Shown in pieces: positions 23,111 through 32,160 of a stretch of DNA of 64,000 nt. This stretch comes from Oscillospiraceae bacterium. Its GTDB lineage: Bacteria > Bacillota > Clostridia > Oscillospirales > CAG-272. The DNA lies in contig SVSG01000004.1 in assembly GCA_015064415.1 (NCBI GenBank), positions 1 through 64,000 of the forward strand. Direction: 5' to 3'. Every line of letters starts with the position of its first letter. The stretch's first letter is position 1. A program made the position numbers and the translations under genes. The notes below the pieces were generated by a model, which was given only the letters and a program-made list of their open reading frames with translations, searched no databases and had not been told where the DNA came from.

Positions 23111-23836
23111 ATGATTTATACCGAAAAATACACCGTGCGCTGGCACGATACCGATGCGCGGCGCGAGATGCGCCCCTCGGAGGTGCTGGCCTACATGCAG
23201 GAGACCGCCAACCACCAATTCCGCACCCATGCGCAAAGCTTGGACGAACTGCGCGACCGCGAGGGCGTGGGCTTTATTCTCTCACGCGTGGCGATCGATC
23301 TTCTCTCACCCGTCTATGCGTATGAGGAGATCGAGGTGCGCACCGCCACCTGCGCGGGGCACGGCCTTTGTTTCCCGCGTCGGTTTGAGGTGCTGCGCGA
23401 CGGCGAGGTCGTGGCGCGCGCCATGACGCAATGGGCGATGGTGCGCGTGGCGGACCGCACGCTGCTGCGCGTTAGCGAAGCGCCGCTTGCCTTCGGAGAT
23501 GAGGCGGAGATCGAAACGGAAATGCCGCTTCGCTTCCGCATACCGCGTGATCTTGCCTTTGAGGAGGTGGGCGAGCGCCGCATCCATTATGCGGATCTGG
23601 ATTACAACTTGCACATGAACAACACGAAATACCCCGACATGGTGGCGGGCTTTTTGCCCGATCCCCTTGGCACGCGCGTGACGGGAATGACGCTTTCCTA
23701 CCACCGTGAGGCCGCTTTCGGGGACACGCTGCTCATCGAGCGTGCCGCCGACGGGGCGGGAAATTTTTACGTCCGTACCAAAAAAGAGGGGGACGTATGC
23801 CTCGAAGCGATGCTTCGCACCGTACCGCGCACGTAA
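23111..23836 (+). CDS. Acyl-ACP thioesterase (FatA/FatB-type)
   Basis: The 241-residue protein has two hot-dog halves. The N-terminal half contains VRWHDTDARREMRPSEVLAYMQETANHQ and the C-terminal half contains HYADLDYNLHMNNTKYPDMV, where D-N-x-H-x-N is the catalytic Asn/His region of acyl-ACP thioesterases. It releases fatty acids from acyl carrier protein and ends chain growth. Such genes are frequent in gut Clostridia. RBS GGGGGG lies close to the ATG. It stands between two terminator/promoter pairs, so it is probably a single-gene unit. Confidence 0.9.
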   Translation: MIYTEKYTVRWHDTDARREMRPSEVLAYMQETANHQFRTHAQSLDELRDREGVGFILSRVAIDLLSPVYAYEEIEVRTATCAGHGLCFPRRFEVLRDGEVVARAMTQWAMVRVADRTLLRVSEAPLAFGDEAEIETEMPLRFRIPRDLAFEEVGERRIHYADLDYNLHMNNTKYPDMVAGFLPDPLGTRVTGMTLSYHREAAFGDTLLIERAADGAGNFYVRTKKEGDVCLEAMLRTVPRT

Positions 23837-23851
23837 GAGCGTGACCGCATA

Positions 23852-23880
23852 TTGACAATTACTTCCTTTTGCGGTATAAT
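23852..23880 (+). promoter_or_regulatory. Promoter for the Wzz-like protein
   Basis: TTGACA (23852-23857), 17 bases, TATAAT (23875-23880): full consensus. Confidence 0.85.
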
Positions 23881-23921
23881 ATTACTATGTATGTCCCCCA
23901 AAAAAGGAAAGGAGACAAAAA

Positions 23922-25094
23922 ATGGTAGAAGAAAAAGTGTTTTCGTTTACTCGCTTTGTCAAATATATGCTCTCTAAAATTCTGATCCTGGTGATCTGTG
24001 CGGTGCTGGGTGCCGGCGTCGGATTGCTTTTGACCGTTGGTGAGGAAAAGCAGAATTATGAAAAATATTCGGGCAGAATGTCCTTTGACATCGTGGAATA
24101 TGCCGCGCTCCTCAAACCGGAGGGCCACCTGTCCGAGGGTGATTTTTCCGCGATCGAGATCCATCTGACGCAGATCATCGAGTCCTGCCGCACCTCGGAT
24201 GTGATCGCCAAGACCTATGAGCAGGTCAAGGACCGCCTGTACCCGACTTGGGAGAGCGAAACTGCGCGCAATCAGGCGTTTTACGTGAACTTTTTGGTCA
24301 CCAACGGTACCAACGCCCTCAACATCATACATTACTATGACGTGCGCAATGACGAGGACCGCGCCTGCGCCGTTTTCGTGATCGATACGTATCTGCAAAC
24401 GGTGCGTGAGACACTGCAGGTGAAATATCCCGAGCTTGCGGGCGATGCCTACGATAAGGTGGTGACCGTCAGCGAGGTCGTGCAGGATCGCGCGTTCTCC
24501 GTCGAGCTGCAGACCAAGAATCAGCGCCAGTCTGTGCTGGCATATATCCTGATCGGTGCCGTGGCGGGTGCTGTGGTCGGCGGAGGAGTGATCCTTGCGC
24601 TGTACCTGTTCGGCACGCGCTTAAAAAGCACGGCAGACGTGCTTCCCGCAGATAAGGCGACGGTCATCCGAGCCGACGATGCGGGTGCCGTGGGTGCCTT
24701 CCTTGCCCGTGTGCAGGCGGCAAAGGCGCGCCGTATTGCGGTGCTGACGCTGCAAAAGGACGAAAAATACGAGGCGTGGGTAGCGAAGCTGCAGGACGCC
24801 TTGCAGAAATCCGGTGCCACGGTCAAGACCGTGACCTTCTGTGCCGAGGGCACGGAGTGGATCTCCTACTTCAAGGAGCGCGCCGTGCAGGAAAGCGATT
24901 ACGAGCTGTATCTTTACAACGACGATTCGGTTGAGATCGCCTCTTGCCTTGCGGGGCAGGCGGAGCTCAGTGCCTTCTTCTTCAATCAAAGCGAGGTCAA
25001 GGCAAAGAAGCTGGAGCAGGGCGTCGCGGGGATCTCGGGTGACAGCTACAGTTGTACGCTGATCCACAGCACGAACCGCAGTTACCTGGATTGA
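23922..25094 (+). CDS. Wzz/YveK-like polysaccharide co-polymerase membrane protein
   Basis: The 390-residue protein has membrane spans near residues 17-37 (SKILILVICAVLGAGVGLLL) and 207-230 (YILIGAVAGAVVGGGVILALYLFG), flanking an extracytoplasmic domain of about 170 residues. This is the Wzz chain-length determinant topology. The cytoplasmic C-terminal 150 residues (RIAVLTLQKDEKYEAWVAKLQDALQKSG) look like a degenerate relative of the BY-kinase domain but have no Walker motif. No polysaccharide synthesis genes are next to it, so its role is uncertain. It has its own consensus promoter and terminator. Confidence 0.6.
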   Translation: MVEEKVFSFTRFVKYMLSKILILVICAVLGAGVGLLLTVGEEKQNYEKYSGRMSFDIVEYAALLKPEGHLSEGDFSAIEIHLTQIIESCRTSDVIAKTYEQVKDRLYPTWESETARNQAFYVNFLVTNGTNALNIIHYYDVRNDEDRACAVFVIDTYLQTVRETLQVKYPELAGDAYDKVVTVSEVVQDRAFSVELQTKNQRQSVLAYILIGAVAGAVVGGGVILALYLFGTRLKSTADVLPADKATVIRADDAGAVGAFLARVQAAKARRIAVLTLQKDEKYEAWVAKLQDALQKSGATVKTVTFCAEGTEWISYFKERAVQESDYELYLYNDDSVEIASCLAGQAELSAFFFNQSEVKAKKLEQGVAGISGDSYSCTLIHSTNRSYLD

Positions 25095-25106
25095 TCTGCA
25101 AATTTG

Positions 25107-25146
25107 GGGCATCCGTGTGCAAAAAATGCATACGGGTGCCCTTTTT
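25107..25146 (+). terminator. Terminator after the Wzz-like gene
   Basis: GGGCATCCGTGTGC pairs with GCATACGGGTGCCC (one G-T), then TTTTT. Confidence 0.8.
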
Positions 25147-25181
25147 GGCGTAAAATGTGACAAAACAGGCAGGAATGATGC

Positions 25182-25210
25182 TTGCAATGTATAGATAAAT
25201 GTGGTATAAT
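25182..25210 (+). promoter_or_regulatory. Promoter for the DegV gene
   Basis: TTGCAA (25182-25187), 17 bases, TATAAT (25205-25210). Confidence 0.65.
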
Positions 25211-25273
25211 AAACCATATAAGGTCGCAAGTTTTGCCATTTTCAAATCGCCTTGCGGCGGGAAGGGGTGTTAT

Positions 25274-26119
25274 ATGGAGCTTTCCAAGATTCGTATCGTG
25301 GTGGATTCCTCCGCCGACATTTTTCATTTCGATCAGGTAGAGGTGGCGGTCGCGCCGTTGAAGATCACCACGCAGACGGCGGAATATCCGGACACGCCCG
25401 CGCTGGACGTGTCTGCCATGACCGCGGCGCTGGCAAGCTATAAGGGCAAGTCGGGCACTGCGTGCCCCTCCTTCGGGGATTTCACCGACGCGTTCGGGGA
25501 GGCGGAATACATCTTTTGCATCACCATCACCTCTCAGCTTTCCGGCACCTATAACGTGGCTGTCTCCGCCGCGCGCAGCTATGAGGAGGAGCACCCCGAC
25601 CGCCGCGTGTGCGTGATCGATTCGCGCAATACGGGCCCCGGCATGCGCCTTTTGGCTGAGAAGATCGTGCAGCTGGCAAAAGAGGGGTTGGAATTTGACG
25701 AGATCTGCGAGAGGGTGCTGGCCTATCGCGCGCAAACCGAGCTTTTGTTCCTTTTGGAGTCGCTCAACAATCTGGCCAACAACGGCCGTGTCAGCCGCCC
25801 CGTGGCGGCGCTGGCGGGCTTTCTTGGCATTCGGATGCTGGGGCGCGCCGTGCAGGGTGTGATCAAGCCCATTGCCAAGCCGCGCGGCGAGCAGAAATCG
25901 CTGGATACCATGTACGCGCGGATGCGCGAGCTGGGGTATTGCGGCGGGAAATTGCGCATTTCCTACTGCGAAAAGGAGAGCGTTGCCGCAGGGCTTGCCG
26001 CGCGTGTGCGCGCGGATTTCCCCGAAGCGGATATCGACATTTACCCCGCACGTGCGCTTTGCAGCTTTTACGCCGAGCGCGGCGGCATCATCGCGGGCTT
26101 TGAAACAAACACCGAATAA
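25274..26119 (+). CDS. DegV-family fatty-acid-binding protein
   Basis: I choose ATG 25274 (MELSKIRIVVDSSADI) after GAAGGGG. The 281-residue protein has the DegV pattern IRIVVDSSAD at the N-terminus, ITSQLSGTYNVAVSAA in the middle and the NNLANNGRVS stretch. DegV/FakB proteins hold a fatty acid and present it to the kinase FakA. No fakA gene is in the window. The length is typical. A strong terminator follows. Confidence 0.92.
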   Translation: MELSKIRIVVDSSADIFHFDQVEVAVAPLKITTQTAEYPDTPALDVSAMTAALASYKGKSGTACPSFGDFTDAFGEAEYIFCITITSQLSGTYNVAVSAARSYEEEHPDRRVCVIDSRNTGPGMRLLAEKIVQLAKEGLEFDEICERVLAYRAQTELLFLLESLNNLANNGRVSRPVAALAGFLGIRMLGRAVQGVIKPIAKPRGEQKSLDTMYARMRELGYCGGKLRISYCEKESVAAGLAARVRADFPEADIDIYPARALCSFYAERGGIIAGFETNTE

Positions 26120-26120
26120 C

Positions 26121-26157
26121 AAAAGCAGCCGACGGCCACGCCGTCGGCTGCTTTTTA
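26121..26157 (+). terminator. Terminator after the DegV gene
   Basis: AAAAGCAGCCGACGG pairs with CCGTCGGCTGCTTTT. Confidence 0.88.
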
Positions 26158-26280
26158 TGTCGCTCGGGGTGTCGTGCGCCGCCTGCCGCGCAAGTTTTTT
26201 ACGCGCCGCGCGCGCCTACTTTACAAAAACGCGATATTGTGATAAAATAAGGATATAGTTTCTCAAACACGAGGTGCGTT

Positions 26281-28077
26281 ATGAAAAAAAACGGAATACT
26301 TGCCCTTTTTCTTTGTCTTGCCATGCTGTTTTCCTTTGCGGCATGCCAGACCCCTCCCGCCGATAACGGCGACAACGCCGATCAGAACGGCTCCGCGCAA
26401 AATCTGAAGATGCAGGCGGCGCTTGTCTCCACGGCCAATTTCAAGGTCACGGCGGCGATGATGTCCTACATGGTCTATACCGAATATCAGAATCTGGTGC
26501 GCATGTACCAGCAATATTCGCAGCAAGTTGGCTTCAGCATCCCGATCTACGGCGGCGAGGGCGGCTCCGCACTGGACACAAATAAGTCCTTGCGCCAGCA
26601 GACCTACGCCACCAAGGACGAGGCGGGAAACACGCTTGCCACACCGATCACCTGGTTCGACCATTTTGCCGAGCTTGCCCTTGCCGATGTCAAGCAGATG
26701 CTTGTGCTTTGCGAGGGGGCGCGCGCCGAGGGCATGCAAATGACGGACGAGGATAAAAAGAGCGTGGACGCGGCCATAGAGAATATCGCCAAGTACGCCG
26801 AATATTACGGCTATACCACGGACGGCTATATCGCCGCCCTTTACGGCGAGGGCGTGGTCGAGGCCGACGTGCGCGCCATCATGGAGCTTTCCTACCTTGC
26901 CACCAAGTATAATGACAGCTTCTCTAAGGAGCTGTGGGAAAGTGTCACCGACGGGATGATCGTCGAGGAGTACGAGGCGCACAATTTCGGTGACGAGGAC
27001 AATAAGTACGACACGTTCGTGGACTACGTTTCCTACACCATTGAGGCGACCTTCACCCCCTCCAAGCAGACGGATAAGGAGCTTGCCGCCGTGGAAAATC
27101 AAGCGCTTGCCGCAGACTATGAGACGCGGAAAGCCCGTTACAGCGCGATGTGCAAGGAGCTTGAAAAGTGCGAAACGCCCGAGCAGTTTGCAGACAAGCT
27201 GCTCTCGCTGCTGCGCGATTTTTACGTGGAGGATGGCGCAACCCCCGAGGAGGCCGAAAAGGAGGCCCTTGAGGAGCTGGCAAGCATTTCGCACAGCAAC
27301 GTGAACGTGAGCGCAAGCACCACCGACGTGGAGTTCCGCGATTGGGTGACGGACAAGGAGACGCCCCGCGCGGCGGGCGACGTGTTCCGCGACGTGAGCG
27401 AATACGATGCCTTTGGCGAGGTCGGCGGTACAAGCGAGGCGGACGCGACGGAAAAGGAATATCGCAAATCAACCTCCACCTATACCGTATATCTCTTGAA
27501 AAGCGGACTGCACCGCGACGAGAGCGTGCTGCGCTCCGTCGGGCACATTCTTTTCAAAACCGATACGTACAAGGATAAGACCACGCTGACGGGCCTTGTC
27601 GGCCCTGTCAAAACACTGGCCGAGCGCGTGTTGCGCCGCGCGGGCGTGCTTTCTGCCAAGGAAATGGCCGCAGAGCTCTTCTTGCTGATGCAGGAGGAGG
27701 GCAAGCTGACCGCACATACCGAGGGCGACGTGACCTATTACACGATCGACAAGGCCGTGTTCGAGGCGTACGGCAAGCAGTATACCGAGGACGGTAACGT
27801 CTTTTACGAGGACGTGTACGTGGGGCAGATGGTGGCGACCTTTGAAAACTGGCTGTTCGACCCCGCCCGCGTGGTGGGCGAGATCTCCGAGCCCGCCGTG
27901 GAAAGCCCGTACGGTTATCACACGATGTTCTACGTCGGCAACGAAAAGCCCGTGTGGAAGGATACGGTGCGCTCGGCGTTGGCCGAGCAGGCATACGGAG
28001 CGATGATGGAGCAAATGGAGGCGGGGACCGATTTCACGTACGGTGAGGACTCGCTTTACGATCTGATCGCGGGCTGA
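26281..28077 (+). CDS. Lipoprotein with parvulin-like (PpiC) segment
   Basis: The 598-residue protein starts MKKNGILALFLCLAMLFSFAAC, a lipoprotein signal with lipobox FAAC. A long alpha-helical middle resembles the SurA/PrsA N-terminal chaperone region. Around residue 418, SVGHILFKTD matches the start of the PpiC rotamase fold (V-x-HILf), and VESPYGYHTMFYV near the end matches its closing strand (S-x-fGyHii). It is probably an extracytoplasmic folding factor like PrsA. The rotamase segment is interrupted by an insertion, so catalysis is doubtful. Confidence 0.72.
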   Translation: MKKNGILALFLCLAMLFSFAACQTPPADNGDNADQNGSAQNLKMQAALVSTANFKVTAAMMSYMVYTEYQNLVRMYQQYSQQVGFSIPIYGGEGGSALDTNKSLRQQTYATKDEAGNTLATPITWFDHFAELALADVKQMLVLCEGARAEGMQMTDEDKKSVDAAIENIAKYAEYYGYTTDGYIAALYGEGVVEADVRAIMELSYLATKYNDSFSKELWESVTDGMIVEEYEAHNFGDEDNKYDTFVDYVSYTIEATFTPSKQTDKELAAVENQALAADYETRKARYSAMCKELEKCETPEQFADKLLSLLRDFYVEDGATPEEAEKEALEELASISHSNVNVSASTTDVEFRDWVTDKETPRAAGDVFRDVSEYDAFGEVGGTSEADATEKEYRKSTSTYTVYLLKSGLHRDESVLRSVGHILFKTDTYKDKTTLTGLVGPVKTLAERVLRRAGVLSAKEMAAELFLLMQEEGKLTAHTEGDVTYYTIDKAVFEAYGKQYTEDGNVFYEDVYVGQMVATFENWLFDPARVVGEISEPAVESPYGYHTMFYVGNEKPVWKDTVRSALAEQAYGAMMEQMEAGTDFTYGEDSLYDLIAG

Positions 28078-28176
28078 TGCAAAAACGCTGATTATATGAA
28101 AAAAGCCCCTTTACTTTTTCGCGCGGATGTGATATACTTACAGTTGTATTTTGATTTTCTGTAAACGGAGGCATAT

Positions 28177-29094
28177 ATGGCTTATTTTTTGATGATCGTG
28201 TGCGTCATCACCTGCACGATCCAGTCACCCCTCAAAAAGCTTTATCAGAATCAAAGCAAAAAGGGCACGTTTTTGTTCACCGCCCTCATTCAGCTTGTGG
28301 CCGCGTGCTTCTTTGGCGGCGCGTGTCTTGTCAGCGGCAGCTTCGCCTATGAGTGGGGCGTATTGCCCTATTCGCTGCTCTTTGCCGTGGCAACCTCCAC
28401 GTGCTGCATCACCAGCGTGCTTGCACTGCGCTACGGCTCGCTGGCGCTCACCTCGCTCATTTCCTCCTACTCGCTGATGCTGCCCACAATGTACGGATTT
28501 TTCCGTTTTCAAGAGTCCGTCTACGTCACACAGCTGATCGGCATTGCGCTTTTGCTTGTGTCGCTGTATCTGACCAACATGACCAAAAAGTCATCAAAAG
28601 AGGGGGACGTACCCGCCGAAAAGTCACATTTTTCGATGAAGTGGCTGGTGCTTGTCATCGTGATGGCGCTGACCAACGGTATGTGCGCCATCGTGCAAAA
28701 GGAAGAGCAGTACCGCTTTGCCGGTGCGTATAAAAACGAGTTTATGATGGTCGCACTGCTTGTTTCCTTCGGGGTGCTGACGGTGGTGGGATTGATCTTA
28801 GAGCGTCGCGACATCGGTGTTGTGATCAAAAAGGGCGCCATCCCCGCCGTGCTGACGGGTGCCGCCAACGGTGCCACCAATTTGCTTGTGATGGTGGTGA
28901 CCGCCACGATCGCCGCGTCCATTTTCTTCCCCGTCATCTCGGGCGGCGGCATGGTGCTGGCCTACATCCTCTCGGTGACCTTGTTCAAGGAAAAGTTCAC
29001 CACGGGGCAAAAGATCGGGATCTTGCTCGGCGTTGTTTCGCTGGTGTTCCTCAATCTGAATCTGGAGTGCTTCAAGATCGGAAGCTTTGCATAA
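28177..29094 (+). CDS. DMT-superfamily (EamA-like) transporter
   Basis: The 305-residue protein has about ten hydrophobic spans. The N-terminal half has SVLALRYGSLALTSLISSYSLMLPTMYG, which resembles the EamA half-repeat, and the end has FPVISGGGMVLAYILSVTLFKEKFTTGQKIGILLGVVSLVFLN, the closing motif of drug/metabolite transporters (E-x-x-x-x-x-x-x-G-x-x-L-I). The substrate is unknown. A terminator follows immediately. Confidence 0.8.
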   Translation: MAYFLMIVCVITCTIQSPLKKLYQNQSKKGTFLFTALIQLVAACFFGGACLVSGSFAYEWGVLPYSLLFAVATSTCCITSVLALRYGSLALTSLISSYSLMLPTMYGFFRFQESVYVTQLIGIALLLVSLYLTNMTKKSSKEGDVPAEKSHFSMKWLVLVIVMALTNGMCAIVQKEEQYRFAGAYKNEFMMVALLVSFGVLTVVGLILERRDIGVVIKKGAIPAVLTGAANGATNLLVMVVTATIAASIFFPVISGGGMVLAYILSVTLFKEKFTTGQKIGILLGVVSLVFLNLNLECFKIGSFA

Positions 29095-29126
29095 GAAAAA
29101 GGGTGGAGCGATCCACCCTTTTTCTT
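29095..29126 (+). terminator. Terminator after the DMT transporter
   Basis: AAAAAGGGTGGA pairs with TCCACCCTTTTT around GCGA. Confidence 0.85.
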
Positions 29127-29134
29127 TGTATGGA

Positions 29135-29163
29135 TTGAAAATCGGGGAAGAATGTGCTATACT
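29135..29163 (+). promoter_or_regulatory. Promoter for the comM-like gene
   Basis: TTGAAA (29135-29140), 17 bases, TATACT (29158-29163). Confidence 0.65.
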
Positions 29164-29198
29164 TAACGTAATACATGCAAACAAAAGGAGGTGCCGTG

Positions 29199-30743
29199 AT
29201 GTTATCCACCGTACTCAGCGCGGGGCTTTGCGGTATTGACGGTTTTTTGGTCAGCGTCGAATGCGATGCGCAGGAATATATGTCCTCGTTTGAGATCGTG
29301 GGCCTGCCCGACCTTGCGGTACGCGAGGCGAAGGAGCGCGTGCGCACGGCGGCGAAAAACAGCGGTTTTCGCTTTCCCGCCCACGCCCTGACGGTCAATC
29401 TTGCGCCCGCCGACCGCAAAAAGGAGGGCTCGGGGTTTGACGTGGCCATTCTGTGCGGCATTTTGCGTTGCTGCGGTGCCATCCGTCGCACCGTTGATCT
29501 TTCTCGCACCTGCCTTGTGGGTGAGCTGTCGCTTTCGGGTGGCATCCGCCCCGTGCGCGGCGCGCTTTGCATGGCCGTTGCCGCCAAGGAGGCGGGACTT
29601 TCTGAAATTTTCGTTCCCGCTGAGAACGCGCGCGAGGCCGCCGCGGTGGAGGGGATCACCGTTTATCCGCTTTCCGATATGCCCTCGCTTGTGGCACACC
29701 TCAACGGAGAAAAGCTGCTCACGCCCGCCGCACGTAACGGTGAGGCGCTGCTGGAGGCGACGGGGCTGCCGATGCCCGATTTTTCTGACGTGCGCGGGCA
29801 GGCCATGGCCAAGCGCGCCATGGAGATCGCCGCCGCAGGCGGCCACAATATCCTGCTGATCGGCCCGCCCGGCACGGGCAAATCCATGCTGGCAAAGCGC
29901 TTGCCCGGCATCCTGCCGCCCCTTTCCTTTGACGAGGCGATCGAGACCACCAAGGTGCATTCGGTCTCGGGCACGTTGCCCCCGTCGGCGTCTCTGATCA
30001 CCGCCAGACCCTTCCGCGCGCCGCACCACACCATGTCGGCGGTCAGTCTGGTGGGCGGTGGGGCCAACCCCACCCCGGGCGAGGTCTCGCTTGCGCACAA
30101 CGGGGTGCTGTTTTTGGACGAGCTGCCCGAATTTCCCAAGACCGTGACGGACACACTCCGCCAGCCCTTGGAGGACAGACGCGTCACCATCACGCGCGCC
30201 AGCGGCCGCGTGACCTTCCCGTGCTCCTTTATGCTGGTGGGCGCGATGAATCCCTGCCGTTGCGGCTATTTCGGGCACCCGACCAAGCAATGCACCTGCT
30301 CCGCCAACGACGTGAAGCGCTACGTTTCCCGCATCAGCGGGCCGCTCTTGGACCGTATCGACATTGAGGTCGAGCTCCCTTCGCTTTCCTATGACGAGCT
30401 CTCCTCACGCGAGCCCACGGGTGAGAGCTCTGCCGTGATCCGTGCGCGCGTGCAAAAGGCGCGCGAGCGCGCCGCCGCCCGCATGGCAGGGGAGCGCGGC
30501 ATTTTCTGCAACGCACAGCTGGACGCGGCCGCCATTCGCAAATACTGTATTGCGGACGAGCAGGCGATGGCCGTGCTGCGCGGCGCATACGATAATATGG
30601 GGCTTTCCGCGCGCGGCTATGACCGCATCATGCGCGTGGCGCGCACCATCGCAGATCTTGCAGACAGCGACGTGATCCGCGCGCCCCACGTGGCGGAGGC
30701 CATCCAGCTGCGCAGTCTGGACCGCAAATACTGGCAAAACTGA
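29199..30743 (+). CDS. comM: YifB/ComM-family Mg-chelatase-like AAA+ ATPase
   Basis: ATG 29199 follows AAGGAGGTGCCGTG. The 514-residue protein has an N-terminal Lon-protease-like domain (FEIVGLPDLAVREAKERVRTA, VNLAPADRKKEGSGFDVAIL), then the AAA+ core with GPPGTGKS at about residue 222, FRAPHHT, VLFLDELPEF and CRCGYFGHPTKQCTC, and a C-terminal domain ending QLRSLDRKYW. This is the complete ComM architecture. ComM is a hexameric helicase that aids branch migration during natural transformation. The usual partner dprA is absent here. Confidence 0.92.
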   Translation: MLSTVLSAGLCGIDGFLVSVECDAQEYMSSFEIVGLPDLAVREAKERVRTAAKNSGFRFPAHALTVNLAPADRKKEGSGFDVAILCGILRCCGAIRRTVDLSRTCLVGELSLSGGIRPVRGALCMAVAAKEAGLSEIFVPAENAREAAAVEGITVYPLSDMPSLVAHLNGEKLLTPAARNGEALLEATGLPMPDFSDVRGQAMAKRAMEIAAAGGHNILLIGPPGTGKSMLAKRLPGILPPLSFDEAIETTKVHSVSGTLPPSASLITARPFRAPHHTMSAVSLVGGGANPTPGEVSLAHNGVLFLDELPEFPKTVTDTLRQPLEDRRVTITRASGRVTFPCSFMLVGAMNPCRCGYFGHPTKQCTCSANDVKRYVSRISGPLLDRIDIEVELPSLSYDELSSREPTGESSAVIRARVQKARERAAARMAGERGIFCNAQLDAAAIRKYCIADEQAMAVLRGAYDNMGLSARGYDRIMRVARTIADLADSDVIRAPHVAEAIQLRSLDRKYWQN

Positions 30744-30780
30744 TACCGTTTGGGCACTAAATTCAAAAAAGGAGGGGCAT

Positions 30781-32109
30781 ATGAAGCGCTATTTGTACGT
30801 GGAAGGCGTGCTTTTCACGCTGATCGTTACCTGGATCGCCAATGACTTTTGGATGTTTTATCGGCACCCTGCGCTTTTGTGGCTGTGCTTGCCCCTTGTG
30901 GTGGTGATCGTGGGCGTTGCGGGCTTTTTCAAGCGCGGGATCTATAACAGGCGCCTGCGCGTCTGCTATCACGGCGCCTGCCTGCTTGCCATGTTCGCGG
31001 CTTCCCTTGCTCTTTCCGTTATCTGGCAAATGCTGATGCTGCTGTTCTTTTTCGAAGGGAACGTGTGGCTCTTTTTGTGGAGCATCCTCTTCTGTGCCGC
31101 CATCGAGGCGTACGTGTTCTGGAACGGCATTCTGTGTGTCTATCTCACCTCGGCACAGCTCGGCATCCGTCGCCGCGTGCTGGGGATCCTGGTGGGAATG
31201 ATCCCGCCGCTCAATCTGATCATGCTGGGCAAGATCATTGCCGTGGCCTTTGCCGAGGTGCGCGTGGAGACCGAGAAGGCGCGGCTCAATGATGCGCGTC
31301 GCGAGGCACGCGTGTGCGCCACCAAATACCCCGTTCTGTTGGTGCACGGTCTGTTTTTCCGTGATTCGCGTCTGTTCAATTACTGGGGACGCATCCCCGC
31401 AGAGCTCAAGAAAAACGGGGCGCGTATTTTCTACGGCGAGCATGATTCGGCAAGAACGGTGGCAGAAAGCGCCGCCGAGCTTGCGGACAGGATCGAGTGG
31501 ATCCTGAAAAAAACGGGCGCCGAAAAGCTGAATGTCATCGCCCATTCCAAGGGTGGCCTTGACATGCGCTACGCCATCGCACATTTGGGGATGGGACCTT
31601 ACGTGGCCTCCCTTACAACGGTCAGTACCCCCCACAACGGGTGTGTTTTTGCCAACAAATTGCTCAAAAAGGTGCCCGATCGGCTGGCGCATCGTATTGC
31701 CAATGCCTATGACGCGATCGCCGAGCGGGCGGGGGATGAGCACCCCGACTTTCTGGCGGCGGTAAGAGACCTTACCGACGAGGCATGTGCCGCCCGTAAC
31801 GAAACGATGCCACCGCCTAAGGGCATCTTTTGCCAGAGCTTTGGTTCGCGCCTCAACCGCGCGGGTGGCGGGCGTTTCCCGCTGAACATCTCCTATCACG
31901 TGGTGCGCCATTACGACGGGCGCAACGATGGCCTGGTATCGGAGAGCTCCTTTGCCTTCGGCGAGCGCTTCCAACTGCTTACCGTCAAGGGCAGGCGCGG
32001 CATCTCGCACGCGGATATGGTGGATATGAATCGCGAAAATCTGCCCGAATTTGACGTGCGCGAGTTTTACGTACAGCTGCTAAGCGACCTGCGCGAGCGC
32101 GGGCTTTGA
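30781..32109 (+). CDS. Membrane-anchored alpha/beta hydrolase (lipase-like)
   Basis: The 442-residue protein has four N-terminal membrane spans (residues about 5-150) and then a lipase domain. KYPVLLVHGLFFRD gives the oxyanion-side HG motif, and NVIAHSKGGLDMRYA is the nucleophile elbow with Ser near residue 256 (AHSKGG, matching GxSxG with Ala first, as in triacylglycerol lipases of the LipA type). VVRHYDGRNDGLVSE holds the likely Asp, and SHADMVDM the likely His. It is probably a cytoplasm-facing or outward-facing esterase; the topology is uncertain. RBS AAAGGAGG. Confidence 0.8.
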   Translation: MKRYLYVEGVLFTLIVTWIANDFWMFYRHPALLWLCLPLVVVIVGVAGFFKRGIYNRRLRVCYHGACLLAMFAASLALSVIWQMLMLLFFFEGNVWLFLWSILFCAAIEAYVFWNGILCVYLTSAQLGIRRRVLGILVGMIPPLNLIMLGKIIAVAFAEVRVETEKARLNDARREARVCATKYPVLLVHGLFFRDSRLFNYWGRIPAELKKNGARIFYGEHDSARTVAESAAELADRIEWILKKTGAEKLNVIAHSKGGLDMRYAIAHLGMGPYVASLTTVSTPHNGCVFANKLLKKVPDRLAHRIANAYDAIAERAGDEHPDFLAAVRDLTDEACAARNETMPPPKGIFCQSFGSRLNRAGGGRFPLNISYHVVRHYDGRNDGLVSESSFAFGERFQLLTVKGRRGISHADMVDMNRENLPEFDVREFYVQLLSDLRERGL

Positions 32110-32118
32110 CACAAAAAC

Positions 32119-32160
32119 AAAATTACCCCCGAAACGGTACGCGTTTCGGGGGTAATTTTT
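32119..32160. terminator. Bidirectional terminator
   Basis: AAAATTACCCCCGAAAC pairs with GTTTCGGGGGTAATTTT between convergent genes. The core CCCCCGAAACGGTACG is the same as in the terminator at 10071. Confidence 0.85.
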